From: Bog-793 sp050013835
Lineage (GTDB): Bacteria > Actinomycetota > Acidimicrobiia > Acidimicrobiales > Bog-793
Length of the DNA: 64,000 nucleotides
Assembly (NCBI GenBank): GCA_050013835.1
Contig: JBEKEM010000009.1
Coordinates: 1 to 64,000 of the forward strand
Direction of reading: 5' to 3'
The notes beneath the pieces are model-generated. The model worked only from the letters and a program-made list of their open reading frames with translations. It did no database searches and was not told the origin of the DNA. Numbering within the stretch: the first letter of the stretch is position 1; every line of letters begins with the position of its first letter. The position numbers and the translations under genes are program-made. Below, one piece after another: positions 27,834 to 36,255 of this stretch.

Positions 27834-28736
27834 TCAGCCCGCCCGCGCGAGTAGGTCCCGGAGACGTTCGACTCGCAGCCGGACGGTCCCGTCGATGACG
27901 AGATCGCCGACGGAGACGAGGATCCCACCGATGACGGCCGGGTCCACCACGTCGCGCACTTCGACCTCACGCTCGACGATCCGGCTGAGCGCCGCGGCGA
28001 GTTGGCGTCTCTCGGACGCCCGCAGCGCGACGGCGCCGCGCACCGACGCTATCCGGCGCCCGCGTTCCTCGGCCGCCAGCCCGACCAGCCAATCGATCGT
28101 GCCGACGATGTCGCGCAGGCGCCCGGCCCGCAGCGCGTAACGCACGAGTCGCACGGTCGCCGGCCGGCAGACGGGACCGAGCAGATCGTCGACGACGGCG
28201 ACCCGGCCGGCGAGCGGCAGGTTCGCGTCGGCGAGGGTCTGTCGGAGTTTCCGATTCGCGTCGAGGAGCCGCGCGATCGCGAAGAGCTCGTCCTCGACCT
28301 CGTCGACCTGCCGCGCGACCGAGAGCTCCTGCAGCACGCGCTCCGCGTAGCCGCGGATCCGTTCCCGTACGACAGAGCGCGCGGCCGCTGGTTCCATCTC
28401 CACCGGCGCGCCCGATTCGGACCTCCGGCGTGCGTCCTCGACGAGCTCGACGAGGACAGCAACCGAGCGCGGCAGCTCCGACGCACGCTCGACACGGACG
28501 GCGAACGAGAGCAGCGCGGCGGCCTCGGGCGTCGACTTGGATTCGAGGAGGTCGGCGACGATCGCGCGCCGCGCCGACGTCGCGTTCATCGGGTCGACCA
28601 GGATGTGACGCAACTTCTCGGAGGAGTTCAGCACGCGCGCGAACTCGGCGAGATCGGCGCGGAGCGACTCGAGCCGGCCCTCGCGCTCGGCGGACTCGAC
28701 GACTGCCGCCAGGTAGCCGCGGCTGAACTCGCGCAT
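27834..28736 (-). CDS. atpH: ATP synthase delta subunit with duplicated N-terminal domain
   Basis: Delta joins F1 to the peripheral stalk. The 300-aa product is far longer than the usual ~180. The reason is visible: residues 6-98 align with 128-220 without a single gap at a fixed offset of 122, with 27 of 93 identical (for example RGY 6-8/128-130, KLR 41-43/163-165, DLL 62-64/184-186). The normal C-terminal delta domain follows (about 225-300). The mycobacterial b-delta fusion also has an inserted extra delta domain, but here delta is a separate gene. The ATG at 28736 is 2 nt after the stop of the second b-type gene. Confidence 0.93.
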   Translation of the reverse strand: MREFSRGYLAAVVESAEREGRLESLRADLAEFARVLNSSEKLRHILVDPMNATSARRAIVADLLESKSTPEAAALLSFAVRVERASELPRSVAVLVELVEDARRRSESGAPVEMEPAAARSVVRERIRGYAERVLQELSVARQVDEVEDELFAIARLLDANRKLRQTLADANLPLAGRVAVVDDLLGPVCRPATVRLVRYALRAGRLRDIVGTIDWLVGLAAEERGRRIASVRGAVALRASERRQLAAALSRIVEREVEVRDVVDPAVIGGILVSVGDLVIDGTVRLRVERLRDLLARAG

Positions 28737-28738
28737 CG

Positions 28739-29260
28739 CTAGCCCGCCCGCTCGGATTCGGCAGCCACGATCGCCTCGCCGATGAGACGGTGGTGGTCCC
28801 GCTCGTCGAGCTCGGCGGCGACGACCCTCGTCGCCACGGCGACGACGAGCGCGCCCACCTCGTTGATCACTTCCGTGCGAACTCGGGCGCGGGCAAGGTC
28901 GATGGCGATGTTCGCGCGGGTGAGCGCGAGCGAGTATTCGCCGTCGGCCCTCTCCCGGCCCACGGCGAGCAGATGCTCGGCGTTGCGCTCGGCGCGGACG
29001 ACGAGCGCCGCCGCCTCCGCCCGGGCTCGTTCGACCGCGGCGGTGCGCTCGGCGACCAGCCGCCCGGCGTCGGCACGCGCCGTCTCGGTGGCCACCAGCT
29101 GAGCGCGGATCACCTCCGTCTGGGCGCTCATCATTCGCCGCAACTGTGGGATGGGGAACTTGAGAACAACGACGGCAGCGAAGATGGCAAGCCCCACCCA
29201 TTCGAGGACGAAGCTGAGGCCGAAGTCGAAACTCGCGAAGGCCATCGGCTGTCCCGTCAC
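28739..29260 (-). CDS. ATP synthase b-type subunit, second copy
   Basis: This peripheral stalk subunit has one N-terminal membrane helix (about 12-34) followed by a long charged, alanine-rich coiled-coil. The product is 173 aa from the GTG at 29260, which overlaps the upstream b gene stop by 4 nt. An internal ATG at 29245 (MAFASFDFGL) is the alternative start. It is followed after 2 nt by atpH. In mycobacteria the equivalent gene is fused to delta. Confidence 0.9.
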   Translation of the reverse strand: MTGQPMAFASFDFGLSFVLEWVGLAIFAAVVVLKFPIPQLRRMMSAQTEVIRAQLVATETARADAGRLVAERTAAVERARAEAAALVVRAERNAEHLLAVGRERADGEYSLALTRANIAIDLARARVRTEVINEVGALVVAVATRVVAAELDERDHHRLIGEAIVAAESERAG

Positions 29261-29787
29261 CCGTGCCGTCTCGCGGCGTCCGCCTCGGCGAGCTCGGTGG
29301 CGATGATCGCGCGGTGACGGCTCGCATCGAGCCCTCCCCCGACGATCCGCTCGGCAGCCGTCACGACGAGCTCCACCGCCTGGGCCATCACGGTTTCGCG
29401 GGCACGCTGGCGCTCTTCGTCGATACGCGCTGCCGCGTCGACGACGAGACGGTCGTGCTCGACCTGTCCGCGAGCGCGCGCCTCATCGACCAACCCGTCA
29501 ACTGCCCGCATGGTCTCCTCGAGGATCGCGCGCGCTCGCTGTCGCGCTTCGTCCAGGGCGGCTGACCGTTCTCCCTCGAGTCGCGCCGCCTTGGCCCGTG
29601 CCGCGTCGGACACGCTGACGCCCCCGCTCAGTATCCCGGCGCGTTCGTCGAGGACGTGGCGGAGGGACGGAAGGATGAACTTCGCGACGACCCCAAGGAC
29701 GAAAATGAAAACCGCAAGCTCGACAATGAAGGTGGCGTTCGGGACGAGGAAGCTGGCGTTCGATCCCGACGAGCTCGCGGTCAACAC
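29257..29787 (-). CDS. atpF: ATP synthase b subunit
   Basis: This 176-aa peripheral stalk subunit has a membrane helix at about 17-40 (TFIVELAVFIFVLGVVAKFI) and a long Ala/Arg/Glu-rich coiled-coil with the RLEGER-type dimer region. The GTG start is preceded by AGGAAC. Two different b-type genes in tandem point to a b/b' heterodimeric stalk, as in mycobacteria and phototrophs. It lies 11 bp after atpE. Confidence 0.93.
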   Translation of the reverse strand: MLTASSSGSNASFLVPNATFIVELAVFIFVLGVVAKFILPSLRHVLDERAGILSGGVSVSDAARAKAARLEGERSAALDEARQRARAILEETMRAVDGLVDEARARGQVEHDRLVVDAAARIDEERQRARETVMAQAVELVVTAAERIVGGGLDASRHRAIIATELAEADAARRHG

Positions 29788-29798
29788 GGTCGTTCCTG

Positions 29799-30059
29799 CT
29801 ACTTCTTATAGAGAACAAACACGAAGAAGAACATGAAGACGAGATTGATGAAGTACATCGCCTCGCACAAAGCGACCGTGATGAACATGATCGTGAACAG
29901 CCTGCTCTGCGCCTCCGGCTGGCGCGCGACGCCGGCAATCGTCTGGCTTCCCGCGAGCCCATCGCCGATGGCTGCGCCGACCGCGCCACCACCGACCATG
30001 AGCCCTCCACCGATGAGCGCGCCAGCGAGCTGGATTGCCTGCTGGGTCGTATCTGCCAT
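29799..30059 (-). CDS. atpE: ATP synthase c subunit
   Basis: The c subunits form the membrane rotor ring that carries ions. The 86-aa protein is a helical hairpin with the glycine-rich first helix (ALIGGGLMVGGGAVGAAIGDGLAG), polar loop ARQPEA (45-50) and ion-binding Glu66 in the second helix (TVALCEAMYF). I see no obvious sodium-binding signature, so a proton ring is likelier. AGGAGAAACAG gives it a strong ribosome binding site, as expected for the most abundant subunit. Confidence 0.96.
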   Translation of the reverse strand: MADTTQQAIQLAGALIGGGLMVGGGAVGAAIGDGLAGSQTIAGVARQPEAQSRLFTIMFITVALCEAMYFINLVFMFFFVFVLYKK

Positions 30060-30118
30060 CTGTTTCTCCTGTCGTAAGTGCTAGCTGGTCCTTGGCCATC
30101 ACGGGTTTCTGTCCAGGC

Positions 30119-30850
30119 CTACTCGCTCCCTGCGATCGCTGCTTCGAAGTAGACGATGGTGAGGAGAGCGAAGATGAACGCCTGCATCGGGCCGATCAAG
30201 ATGCCCGAGAACAGCTTCCAGACGACGTCGACGATCGGGATGGGCGCGATCAGCTTCGCGGGGACGAGGTCGACGGCGAGGAGGAGGAGCACCCCCCCGG
30301 CGAAGATGTTGCCGAAGAGTCGGAAGGCGAGCGTGAACGGCTTGATCAGCTCCTCGATGATGTTGAGCACCACCATGCCCCGGAACGGCTTCAGGTAATG
30401 GCCGAGGTAGTGCCGCAAGCCCTGTTTGCGAATCCAGGTCACGTGCACGAGAACGATGACGAACAGAGCGAGCGCCGCGGTGAAGTTGAGGTCCGCCGCG
30501 GGAGGCGGAAGGTACTGCGGCGAATGGCCGGTCGGGATCAGCTCGAGCCAGTTGGCGATGAGAATGAAAGCGAACAGGGTGAACGCGAGCGGGACGATTG
30601 GACGACCGGCTTCGCCCATCGTGGAGGCGACCTCGCCGTCGACGGCGTTGAGGATCGTCTCAAAGGCGAGCTGGACCTTGCCCGGCACGCCCGACGTCGC
30701 CTTTGCGCGCAGGTAGAACCCGATACCGAGAATGATCGCCCCCGCGACGAGCGTCGAGAGGACGGTGTCGACGTTGATCGTCTGGCCGAACACCCTCCAC
30801 GTGATGTGGCTGCCGATGTTGATCGTCACCGCGAGCACGCTGGCCATCAC
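30119..30850 (-). CDS. atpB: ATP synthase a subunit
   Basis: Subunit a forms the half-channels beside the c ring. The 243-aa polytopic membrane protein has the essential Arg177 in LAFRLFGNIFAGG and the usual FTLFAFILIANWLELIP helix. The start is a GTG at 30850 or the adjacent ATG at 30847, both overlapping the atpI stop. A 59-bp gap with the strong atpE ribosome binding site follows it. Confidence 0.95.
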   Translation of the reverse strand: MMASVLAVTINIGSHITWRVFGQTINVDTVLSTLVAGAIILGIGFYLRAKATSGVPGKVQLAFETILNAVDGEVASTMGEAGRPIVPLAFTLFAFILIANWLELIPTGHSPQYLPPPAADLNFTAALALFVIVLVHVTWIRKQGLRHYLGHYLKPFRGMVVLNIIEELIKPFTLAFRLFGNIFAGGVLLLLAVDLVPAKLIAPIPIVDVVWKLFSGILIGPMQAFIFALLTIVYFEAAIAGSE

Positions 30851-31272
30851 GATGCCATCCCCGTCCTGCTCTGTTGCAGAAGTGACCGGATCAGGCTCGC
30901 GATGTAGATGAAGTAGAAGACGGCGATCCCGCAGGCCGTGCCGAGTCCCAGTTGGATCGACGCGATGACGAGCCCGACGACGATCACGGTCGTGATGCCG
31001 AGCCTCGCGAGGGTGCCCGAGGCGATCGAGCGCTTGCGGTGCGATCCGGATTCGGCGCTCAGCCTGGCCGCCGATCGCGAGATGAGGCGGATGTTCGCGA
31101 GGCCCAAGGCGAGGCCGACGCAGCCGCCGAAACCGACGAGCACGTGGCCGAGCAGGGCCGACACGCCGAGCGCGACGACACCGACGGCAATCCCCGCCCA
31201 GACCGTCCGCCTTACGATGCGCGCGACCTCGGGCAGTGGCAGTTGCTCGAACAGTGTTGCGATCCCGTTCAT
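30847..31272 (-). CDS. ATP synthase I-like membrane protein
   Basis: The 141-aa protein has about four predicted hydrophobic helices (about 25-45, 50-70, 90-112, 115-133) and sits where AtpI, a chaperone for c-ring assembly, is usually encoded. Sequence conservation in this family is weak, so the call depends on position and topology. The ATG at 31272 follows GAGAAGGGC. A longer upstream frame lacks family features. It overlaps atpB. Confidence 0.7.
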   Translation of the reverse strand: MNGIATLFEQLPLPEVARIVRRTVWAGIAVGVVALGVSALLGHVLVGFGGCVGLALGLANIRLISRSAARLSAESGSHRKRSIASGTLARLGITTVIVVGLVIASIQLGLGTACGIAVFYFIYIASLIRSLLQQSRTGMAS

Positions 31273-31324
31273 GCCCTTCTCACCGACGCCTCGTGCGCCG
31301 CCTGTCGGCCGCGCCACAAGGACG

Positions 31325-31528
31325 CTACAGGTAACTCCTGATCTTGAAATAGATCGCCGCTGCCGCAGCGAGCACTCCCAAGACAAGTCCCGCGAACGTC
31401 ACGGTGGTCCCAGCGCCGGTGGCCTCCCCGATCCAGTAGCCCCCGCCGAAACCGACGGCGACACAGGCCGCGGCGGTCGCACCCATGCTGGCGAACTCGA
31501 CGTAGGTCGGGCCCGTCCGACCCGTCAC
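31325..31528 (-). CDS. AtpZ/AtpI-type small membrane protein
   Basis: The 67-aa protein has two membrane helices separated by a short loop, with the glycine-rich VGFGGGYWIGE pattern in the first helix typical of the AtpZ (F0F1-ATPase subunit, DUF3342-like) group encoded ahead of atpB. It starts with GTG, lies 7 bp after the wecA-like gene and 52 bp before the atpI-like gene. A role in ATP synthase assembly or Mg2+ supply has been suggested for the family. Confidence 0.7.
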   Translation of the reverse strand: MTGRTGPTYVEFASMGATAAACVAVGFGGGYWIGEATGAGTTVTFAGLVLGVLAAAAAIYFKIRSYL

Positions 31529-31535
31529 GCTGGCC

Positions 31536-32921
31536 CTATCCTCTCATCTCGTCACCGGGCCGGGCAAAATGCGCAGGTTGCGTGCCAATTCCAGTTTCGT
31601 CGTGCGGTGCTGTCTTCTGGCCCCGCCCCCGGCGCACGATCCGGCGTCGGCGCCGCCTCTTCGGGGAGGCGAGATCCGGCTCGCCCGCCACGGCCACACC
31701 CGCCGCGGCCGACACCACGACCGAGATCGGCGCCGCACCCGTCAGGTCGACCGGCACGTCTTCGGACTCCCCTCCTTCGGGGCCGCCGACCCGCGGCGTC
31801 GGCTCGGAGGCGCGTGATCCCGGCAGGAACGCCGTGTAGAGCACCGCCACGAGGAAGATGGCGACGAACGGGACGAAGGCGTTGAACCGCAGCCCGAAGC
31901 TCAGCAGCAGCACGAACGTCGACAGCACGGCGGACCAGGCCCACAAGATGAGCACGGCCCGCCGGTGCCCGTGGCCGAGCCGGACGAGGCGGTGGTGGAG
32001 GTGGTCGTGATCCCGCTCGGCGAACGACGTGCCCCGCACGGTCCGGCGCACGATGGCGAACACCGTGTCGAGGATCGGCACCCCGAGGATGAAAACCGGG
32101 ATGAAAAGCGGTGCGAACCGGAAGAACGTGAGGCCGGTGACGTCGGTCGCGGTCGTCCCGTTGGCGGTCGTCCTGCCGCCGATAACCATCGTCGCCGCCG
32201 CCATCAGCAGGCCGAGGAAGAGCGCGCCGCCGTCGCCCATGAACATCCTGGCGGGATAGAAGTTGTGCGGCAGGAAGCCGACGCACACGCCGCAGGCGAT
32301 CGCCGCGACCAGCGGCCCGAGGTTGTCCTGGGTGAGGTTGCCGAGCACCTCGAGGCGCAGCCCGTAGATGCAAAGCGTGCCAGCCGCGATGGCAACGATC
32401 CCAGCGGCGAGACCGTCGAGGCCGTCGATCAAGTTGACAGCGTTCGCCATGCCGACGACCCAGATCGCCGTGACGAGCGGCAGGATCGAGGGCGAGAGAA
32501 CGAAAATCGTCGAGACGAACGGGATCTTGAAGTAGTACATCGTGACCCCGAGGAACAGAAGCACCATCGCCGCGAAGACCTGACCCGCCACCTTCGCCGG
32601 CGGTGAGATGTTGCGGATGTCGTCGACGAGTCCGACAAGGTAGATCACGAGCGCCGCGAGACAGACCCCGATCGGCTCGGAGGATCCCCTGAAGACCGGC
32701 CCGAAGACGCCGAGCTGGGACGCCAGCGCCATCGCCGCGACGAAACCGAGGAACATCGCCACACCGCCGATCGACGGGATCCGTGCGGTCTGGGGGCGGA
32801 GATCGTCGGGTTGGGCGACGGCACCAAATCGGGCGGCGACCCGCCGGACCGGGAATGCGAACAGCCAGGTCACGACCGCCGCGAAGGCGAAGACGAGAGC
32901 GTACTCGCCGTACCGTCCCAC
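31536..32921 (-). CDS. Undecaprenyl-phosphate sugar-1-phosphate transferase (WecA/TagO/MraY family)
   Basis: This integral membrane enzyme puts a sugar 1-phosphate, usually GlcNAc-1-P, on the polyprenyl carrier to start cell-wall polymer or arabinogalactan-type synthesis. The family motifs are present: GLVDD (catalytic aspartates), NLIDGLDGL and the HDHLHHRL motif typical of WecA rather than MraY. About ten membrane helices occupy residues 1-365. The last ~95 residues are a Pro/Gly-rich then very Arg-rich tail (GEPDLASPKRRRRRRIVRR), unusual in length. The GTG start touches the glyA stop. A wecA homologue also precedes the atp operon in mycobacteria. Confidence 0.88.
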   Translation of the reverse strand: MGRYGEYALVFAFAAVVTWLFAFPVRRVAARFGAVAQPDDLRPQTARIPSIGGVAMFLGFVAAMALASQLGVFGPVFRGSSEPIGVCLAALVIYLVGLVDDIRNISPPAKVAGQVFAAMVLLFLGVTMYYFKIPFVSTIFVLSPSILPLVTAIWVVGMANAVNLIDGLDGLAAGIVAIAAGTLCIYGLRLEVLGNLTQDNLGPLVAAIACGVCVGFLPHNFYPARMFMGDGGALFLGLLMAAATMVIGGRTTANGTTATDVTGLTFFRFAPLFIPVFILGVPILDTVFAIVRRTVRGTSFAERDHDHLHHRLVRLGHGHRRAVLILWAWSAVLSTFVLLLSFGLRFNAFVPFVAIFLVAVLYTAFLPGSRASEPTPRVGGPEGGESEDVPVDLTGAAPISVVVSAAAGVAVAGEPDLASPKRRRRRRIVRRGRGQKTAPHDETGIGTQPAHFARPGDEMRG

Positions 32922-34238
32922 CTAGGGAGACCCGCCTCCTCCGTGCGACGCGTCGCGCTCGGGCCCGAGCGAACGGTACGGGTCGAACTTGGCGCACAAT
33001 TCGGCCACCTCGGCGCGGACGTCGGCGAGCGCGTCCTCGTCCTCGCGGCGGCGAAGCACTTTGGCGAGCAGCTCACCGACCCTCGCCATCTCGGCCTCAC
33101 CCATCCCGGCTGTCGTCTCGGCGGCGCTGCCGAGCCGCAGACCGCTCGCCACGAACGGCGGCCGGGGGTCGTTCGGGATCTGGTTCCGGTTGCAGGTGAT
33201 GCCCGTCCGGTCGAGCACGTCCTGGGCGGACTTGCCGGTGAGCTCGGGATCGAACGAACGGAGGTCGATAATCACCTGATGGTTTTCCGTCCCGCCCGCG
33301 ACGAGACGGAAACCTTCGGCCTGGAGCGCCGCGGCGAGTGCCGCGGCGTTGCGCAGGATCTGCGCCGCGTACTCCCGGAACGAAGGACGTGCCGCCTCGG
33401 CGAATGCAACCGCCTTCGCCGCGATGATGTGCTCGAGGGGCCCGCCCTGAAGGCCGGGGAAAACCGCCGCGTCGATCGCGCGGGCGTACTCGGCGCCGGT
33501 GAGGATGGCCCCGCCGCGTGGACCGCGCAAGGTCTTGTGCGTCGTGAAGGTGACGACGTCAGCGACGCCCACCGGGCTCGGGTGTACGCCGGCGGCGATG
33601 AGCCCGGCCGGGTGGGCGGCGTCAAACATGAAAAGCGCCCCCACCTCGTCGGCGATCGCCCGAAACGGTTTCGGGTCGATGAGTCGCGTGTACGCCGTCG
33701 TGCCCGCGACAATGAGCTTCGGCCGCTCGCGCCGCGCGAGTTCCGCCAGCTCGTCGAGGTCGATCCGCTCGCCGGAACCGTCGGGCCGTGCCGGCGTCAC
33801 ACCGTAGGAGACGAACCGGTACATCTTCCCGGTCACGCTGACCGGTGAGCCGTGGGTGAGGTGGCCTCCCTGGTCGAGGCGCATCGCCAGGATGGTGTCG
33901 CCGGGCTCGACGAGCGCGAGGTAAGCCGCGAGGTTGGCCGGCGCTCCGGCGTGGGGCTGCACGTTGGCGTGGTCGGCGCCGAAAAGTTCCTGGGCACGAC
34001 GTCGCGCGAGCTCCTCGACCTCGTCGGCGAAGACGTTGCCGCCGTAGTACCGACGTCCCGGGTAGCCCTCCGAGTACTTGTTCGTCAGCACCGACGCCAT
34101 CGCGGCGAGGACAGCGGGGGAGGTGAAGTTCTCCGAGGCGATGAGTTGGACCGTGGTCCGCTGCCGGTGCAGCTCGTCGGCGAGGATCCGCGCGACCTCG
34201 GGGTCACCGTCGAGCGCGTCGAACAGAAAGGCGGTCAC
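32922..34238 (-). CDS. glyA: Serine hydroxymethyltransferase
   Basis: GlyA converts serine and tetrahydrofolate to glycine and methylene-tetrahydrofolate. The 438-aa fold-type I protein has PLP Lys235 (FTTHKTLRGPRGG), the active-site IASENFTS, KYSEGYPG.RYYGG and the loop LDQGGHLTHGSP. VQPHAGAPAN is a minor variant of the more usual HSGSQAN. The GTG start, with GAGGAGAGCCC before it, overlaps the rpiB stop by 4 nt. Confidence 0.96.
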   Translation of the reverse strand: MTAFLFDALDGDPEVARILADELHRQRTTVQLIASENFTSPAVLAAMASVLTNKYSEGYPGRRYYGGNVFADEVEELARRRAQELFGADHANVQPHAGAPANLAAYLALVEPGDTILAMRLDQGGHLTHGSPVSVTGKMYRFVSYGVTPARPDGSGERIDLDELAELARRERPKLIVAGTTAYTRLIDPKPFRAIADEVGALFMFDAAHPAGLIAAGVHPSPVGVADVVTFTTHKTLRGPRGGAILTGAEYARAIDAAVFPGLQGGPLEHIIAAKAVAFAEAARPSFREYAAQILRNAAALAAALQAEGFRLVAGGTENHQVIIDLRSFDPELTGKSAQDVLDRTGITCNRNQIPNDPRPPFVASGLRLGSAAETTAGMGEAEMARVGELLAKVLRRREDEDALADVRAEVAELCAKFDPYRSLGPERDASHGGGGSP

Positions 34239-34684
34239 GGGCTCTCCTCGAGTTGGGTGATCTCCCTGATCCGCGCGATGTGGCGCCCACCCTCGAAGGA
34301 GGAGGCCAGGAACGCGTCGAGCGCGTCGGTTGCCACCACCGGCCCGATCAGCCGGGCACCGAAGCAAACGACGTTGGCGTCGTTGTGCTCGCGCGCGAGG
34401 CGCGCCGAGGTGACGTCGTGCACGACGGCAGCACGCACGCCGCGGATCTTGTTCGCCGCGATCGCGATTCCGAAGCCGGTCCCGCAGACGCACACGCCGA
34501 CGTCGGCCTCACCGGCAACAACGGCTCGACCGACCGCCGCCCCGTACTCCGGGTAGTCGACCGCCTCCTCCGAGTGGGTACCGAGGTCGATCACCTCGTG
34601 CCCGATAGCTATGAGGTGCCTGCCGAAGCGGTCCTTCAGGTGCAGGCCGGCATGGTCCGAACCGAGGGCGAAGCGCACGACCAT
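34235..34684 (-). CDS. rpiB: Ribose-5-phosphate isomerase B
   Basis: RpiB interconverts ribose 5-phosphate and ribulose 5-phosphate. The 149-aa protein has the family start FALGSDHAG, the catalytic Cys in CVCGTGFG and the AREHNDANV motif. I chose the ATG at 34684. The upstream frame is basic and not conserved. The Shine-Dalgarno is weak. It is coupled to glyA and lies 87 bp after the sua5-type gene. Confidence 0.94.
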   Translation of the reverse strand: MVVRFALGSDHAGLHLKDRFGRHLIAIGHEVIDLGTHSEEAVDYPEYGAAVGRAVVAGEADVGVCVCGTGFGIAIAANKIRGVRAAVVHDVTSARLAREHNDANVVCFGARLIGPVVATDALDAFLASSFEGGRHIARIREITQLEESP

Positions 34685-34771
34685 CCAGTCTACGCGGCCC
34701 GAAGCCCTCATTTTCCGGCAATGACCGTCGCGCGACGGCCCTGTGCCGCCCTCACGGGCAGCCAACCGGCG

Positions 34772-35389
34772 TCAGGAAAGCCCGGCGAGCGCCGCGGCCA
34801 CGTCGCCGAATCGGATGGCCCCTTCCCTGATGCAGCGCGGCGTGTCCTCGAGGATCGAGACCACCGTCGAGGGCGGTTCCTTACGCGATCCGCCGTCGAA
34901 CACGACACCGACATCCTCGCCCAGCATCGCGAGGAACTCCTCGACGGTCGTGGCGGGGGGGGCGCCGTGACGGTTGGCGCTCGTCACCGCGAGCGGGCCG
35001 ACTCGTCGGCACAGCGCCCGGACGATGTCGTAGTCCGGGCAGCGCACTCCGACCGTCGTCGGGTCGCCCCCGAGAACGGCACTTAGTCCCCCGCGCCGAC
35101 GGACAACGATTGTTAGGGCGCCCGGCCAGAAGCTGTCAGCGAGGACCGTGAGCCGGGGATCGGAGCCGCCGGCGACATCCTCGGCCTGCAGGAGATCGGC
35201 GACGAGGACCGGGATGGCGAGATCCTTCGGCCGCCCCTTCAGGGCGAAGAGCCGGTCGACGGCGACCGGATTGGAAAGTGTGGCCGCCAGCCCGTACACG
35301 GTGTCGGTCGGGACGCCGACGTTCTCGCCGCGCTCGAGGGCACGCGCCACGTCCCCGACGGAGACCGGCTTGCGTTCTGCGGTCACCAT
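34772..35389 (-). CDS. L-threonylcarbamoyladenylate synthase (Sua5/YwlC/YrdC family)
   Basis: This enzyme makes threonylcarbamoyl-AMP from threonine, bicarbonate and ATP for the t6A modification of ANN-decoding tRNAs. The 205-aa product is a single YrdC domain with PTDTVYGLAA, KGRPKDLAIPVLV and the S.ANRHG and PSTVVSI motifs. It overlaps the prmC stop (start ATG at 35389, or GTG at 35386). The prfA-prmC-sua5 order is widely conserved. Confidence 0.93.
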   Translation of the reverse strand: MVTAERKPVSVGDVARALERGENVGVPTDTVYGLAATLSNPVAVDRLFALKGRPKDLAIPVLVADLLQAEDVAGGSDPRLTVLADSFWPGALTIVVRRRGGLSAVLGGDPTTVGVRCPDYDIVRALCRRVGPLAVTSANRHGAPPATTVEEFLAMLGEDVGVVFDGGSRKEPPSTVVSILEDTPRCIREGAIRFGDVAAALAGLS

Positions 35390-36255
35390 CGCGCGACCAG
35401 GACGCGGTCCCGCCCGGAGAGATCGCGCCGGACCTGCGTGCCAACTGCACCGCAGGCGCCGGCGAACGCCACGGCGGCGGCCACTTGGTGCGGCGCCAGC
35501 TCGACGACCGCCGCTCCATCGCGTGACAGCCACGCCGGGGCTCCCTCGAGGATCACCTCGATAGCTTCGCGCCCCGTTTCGCCGGCGACCAGCGCCTCGC
35601 GGGGATCGAAGTCGCGCACGACCGGGTCGAGGTCGCGCCACTCCGACGCGGCGATGTAGGGCGGGTTGGCGACGACCAGGTCCACCTTCCCGGCGATCCC
35701 CGGCTCGAGCGCGCGGTACCAATCCCCCGGGCGAAGCTCGATCCGGCCTGCCGCGTCGGCATCGAGGCGCGCCCGGTTCAACCGCGCGACCTCGAGGGCG
35801 GCAGGCGAGCGGTCGGTCGCGACGACCCGGAGGCCCTCCCGTTCGGTGGCGAGGGAGCACGCGATGGCTCCGGACCCCGTGCCTAGCTCGACGGCGAGCG
35901 CCGGCCACCCGGCCGGCCGACGGGCGGCCAGCTCAGCCAGCGCGACCTCGACGGTGATCTCAGTCTCGGGACGAGGGACGAGCGCCCGCCCGTCAACGAG
36001 CAGGTCAAGGCGGCGGAACCCCCAGTGCCCAACGACGTGCTGCAGCGGCAGGCCGCGGCGGCGGCGGTCGACGAGCTCGCCGAACCGCGCCCGTTCCTCA
36101 GGACCCGGCGAGGTGTCCAGAGCGAGGACCAGCTCGATCCGCGACAGGCCCGCGGCCTCCTCGGCGAGGACCAGCGCCTCGTCGGGGCCGCCGAGGGCCG
36201 TTCTCGCGGCGCGCACGAGGTCGCGCCACGTCGGGGCCTCAGCCGGCGGCGCCAA
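35383..36255 (-). CDS. prmC: Release factor glutamine methyltransferase
   Basis: PrmC methylates the Gln of the GGQ motif in release factors. It has the N-terminal helical domain (TWRDLVRAARTAL...) and a SAM-binding Rossmann domain with VELGTGSGAIA and the catalytic VANPPY motif. I set the start at a TTG (36255), which gives 290 aa and a 17-nt overlap with prfA. No in-frame ATG is available. The next option is a GTG at 36321 that adds 22 non-conserved residues. It follows its own substrate gene prfA. Confidence 0.9.
   Translation of the reverse strand: MAPPAEAPTWRDLVRAARTALGGPDEALVLAEEAAGLSRIELVLALDTSPGPEERARFGELVDRRRRGLPLQHVVGHWGFRRLDLLVDGRALVPRPETEITVEVALAELAARRPAGWPALAVELGTGSGAIACSLATEREGLRVVATDRSPAALEVARLNRARLDADAAGRIELRPGDWYRALEPGIAGKVDLVVANPPYIAASEWRDLDPVVRDFDPREALVAGETGREAIEVILEGAPAWLSRDGAAVVELAPHQVAAAVAFAGACGAVGTQVRRDLSGRDRVLVARW

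Noticed and set aside
27834..29327. Possible natural b-delta fusion (497-aa open frame)
   Set aside because: The upstream part of this frame is an offset reading of the b-type genes, which have their own clear frames and starts. Delta itself begins at 28736.
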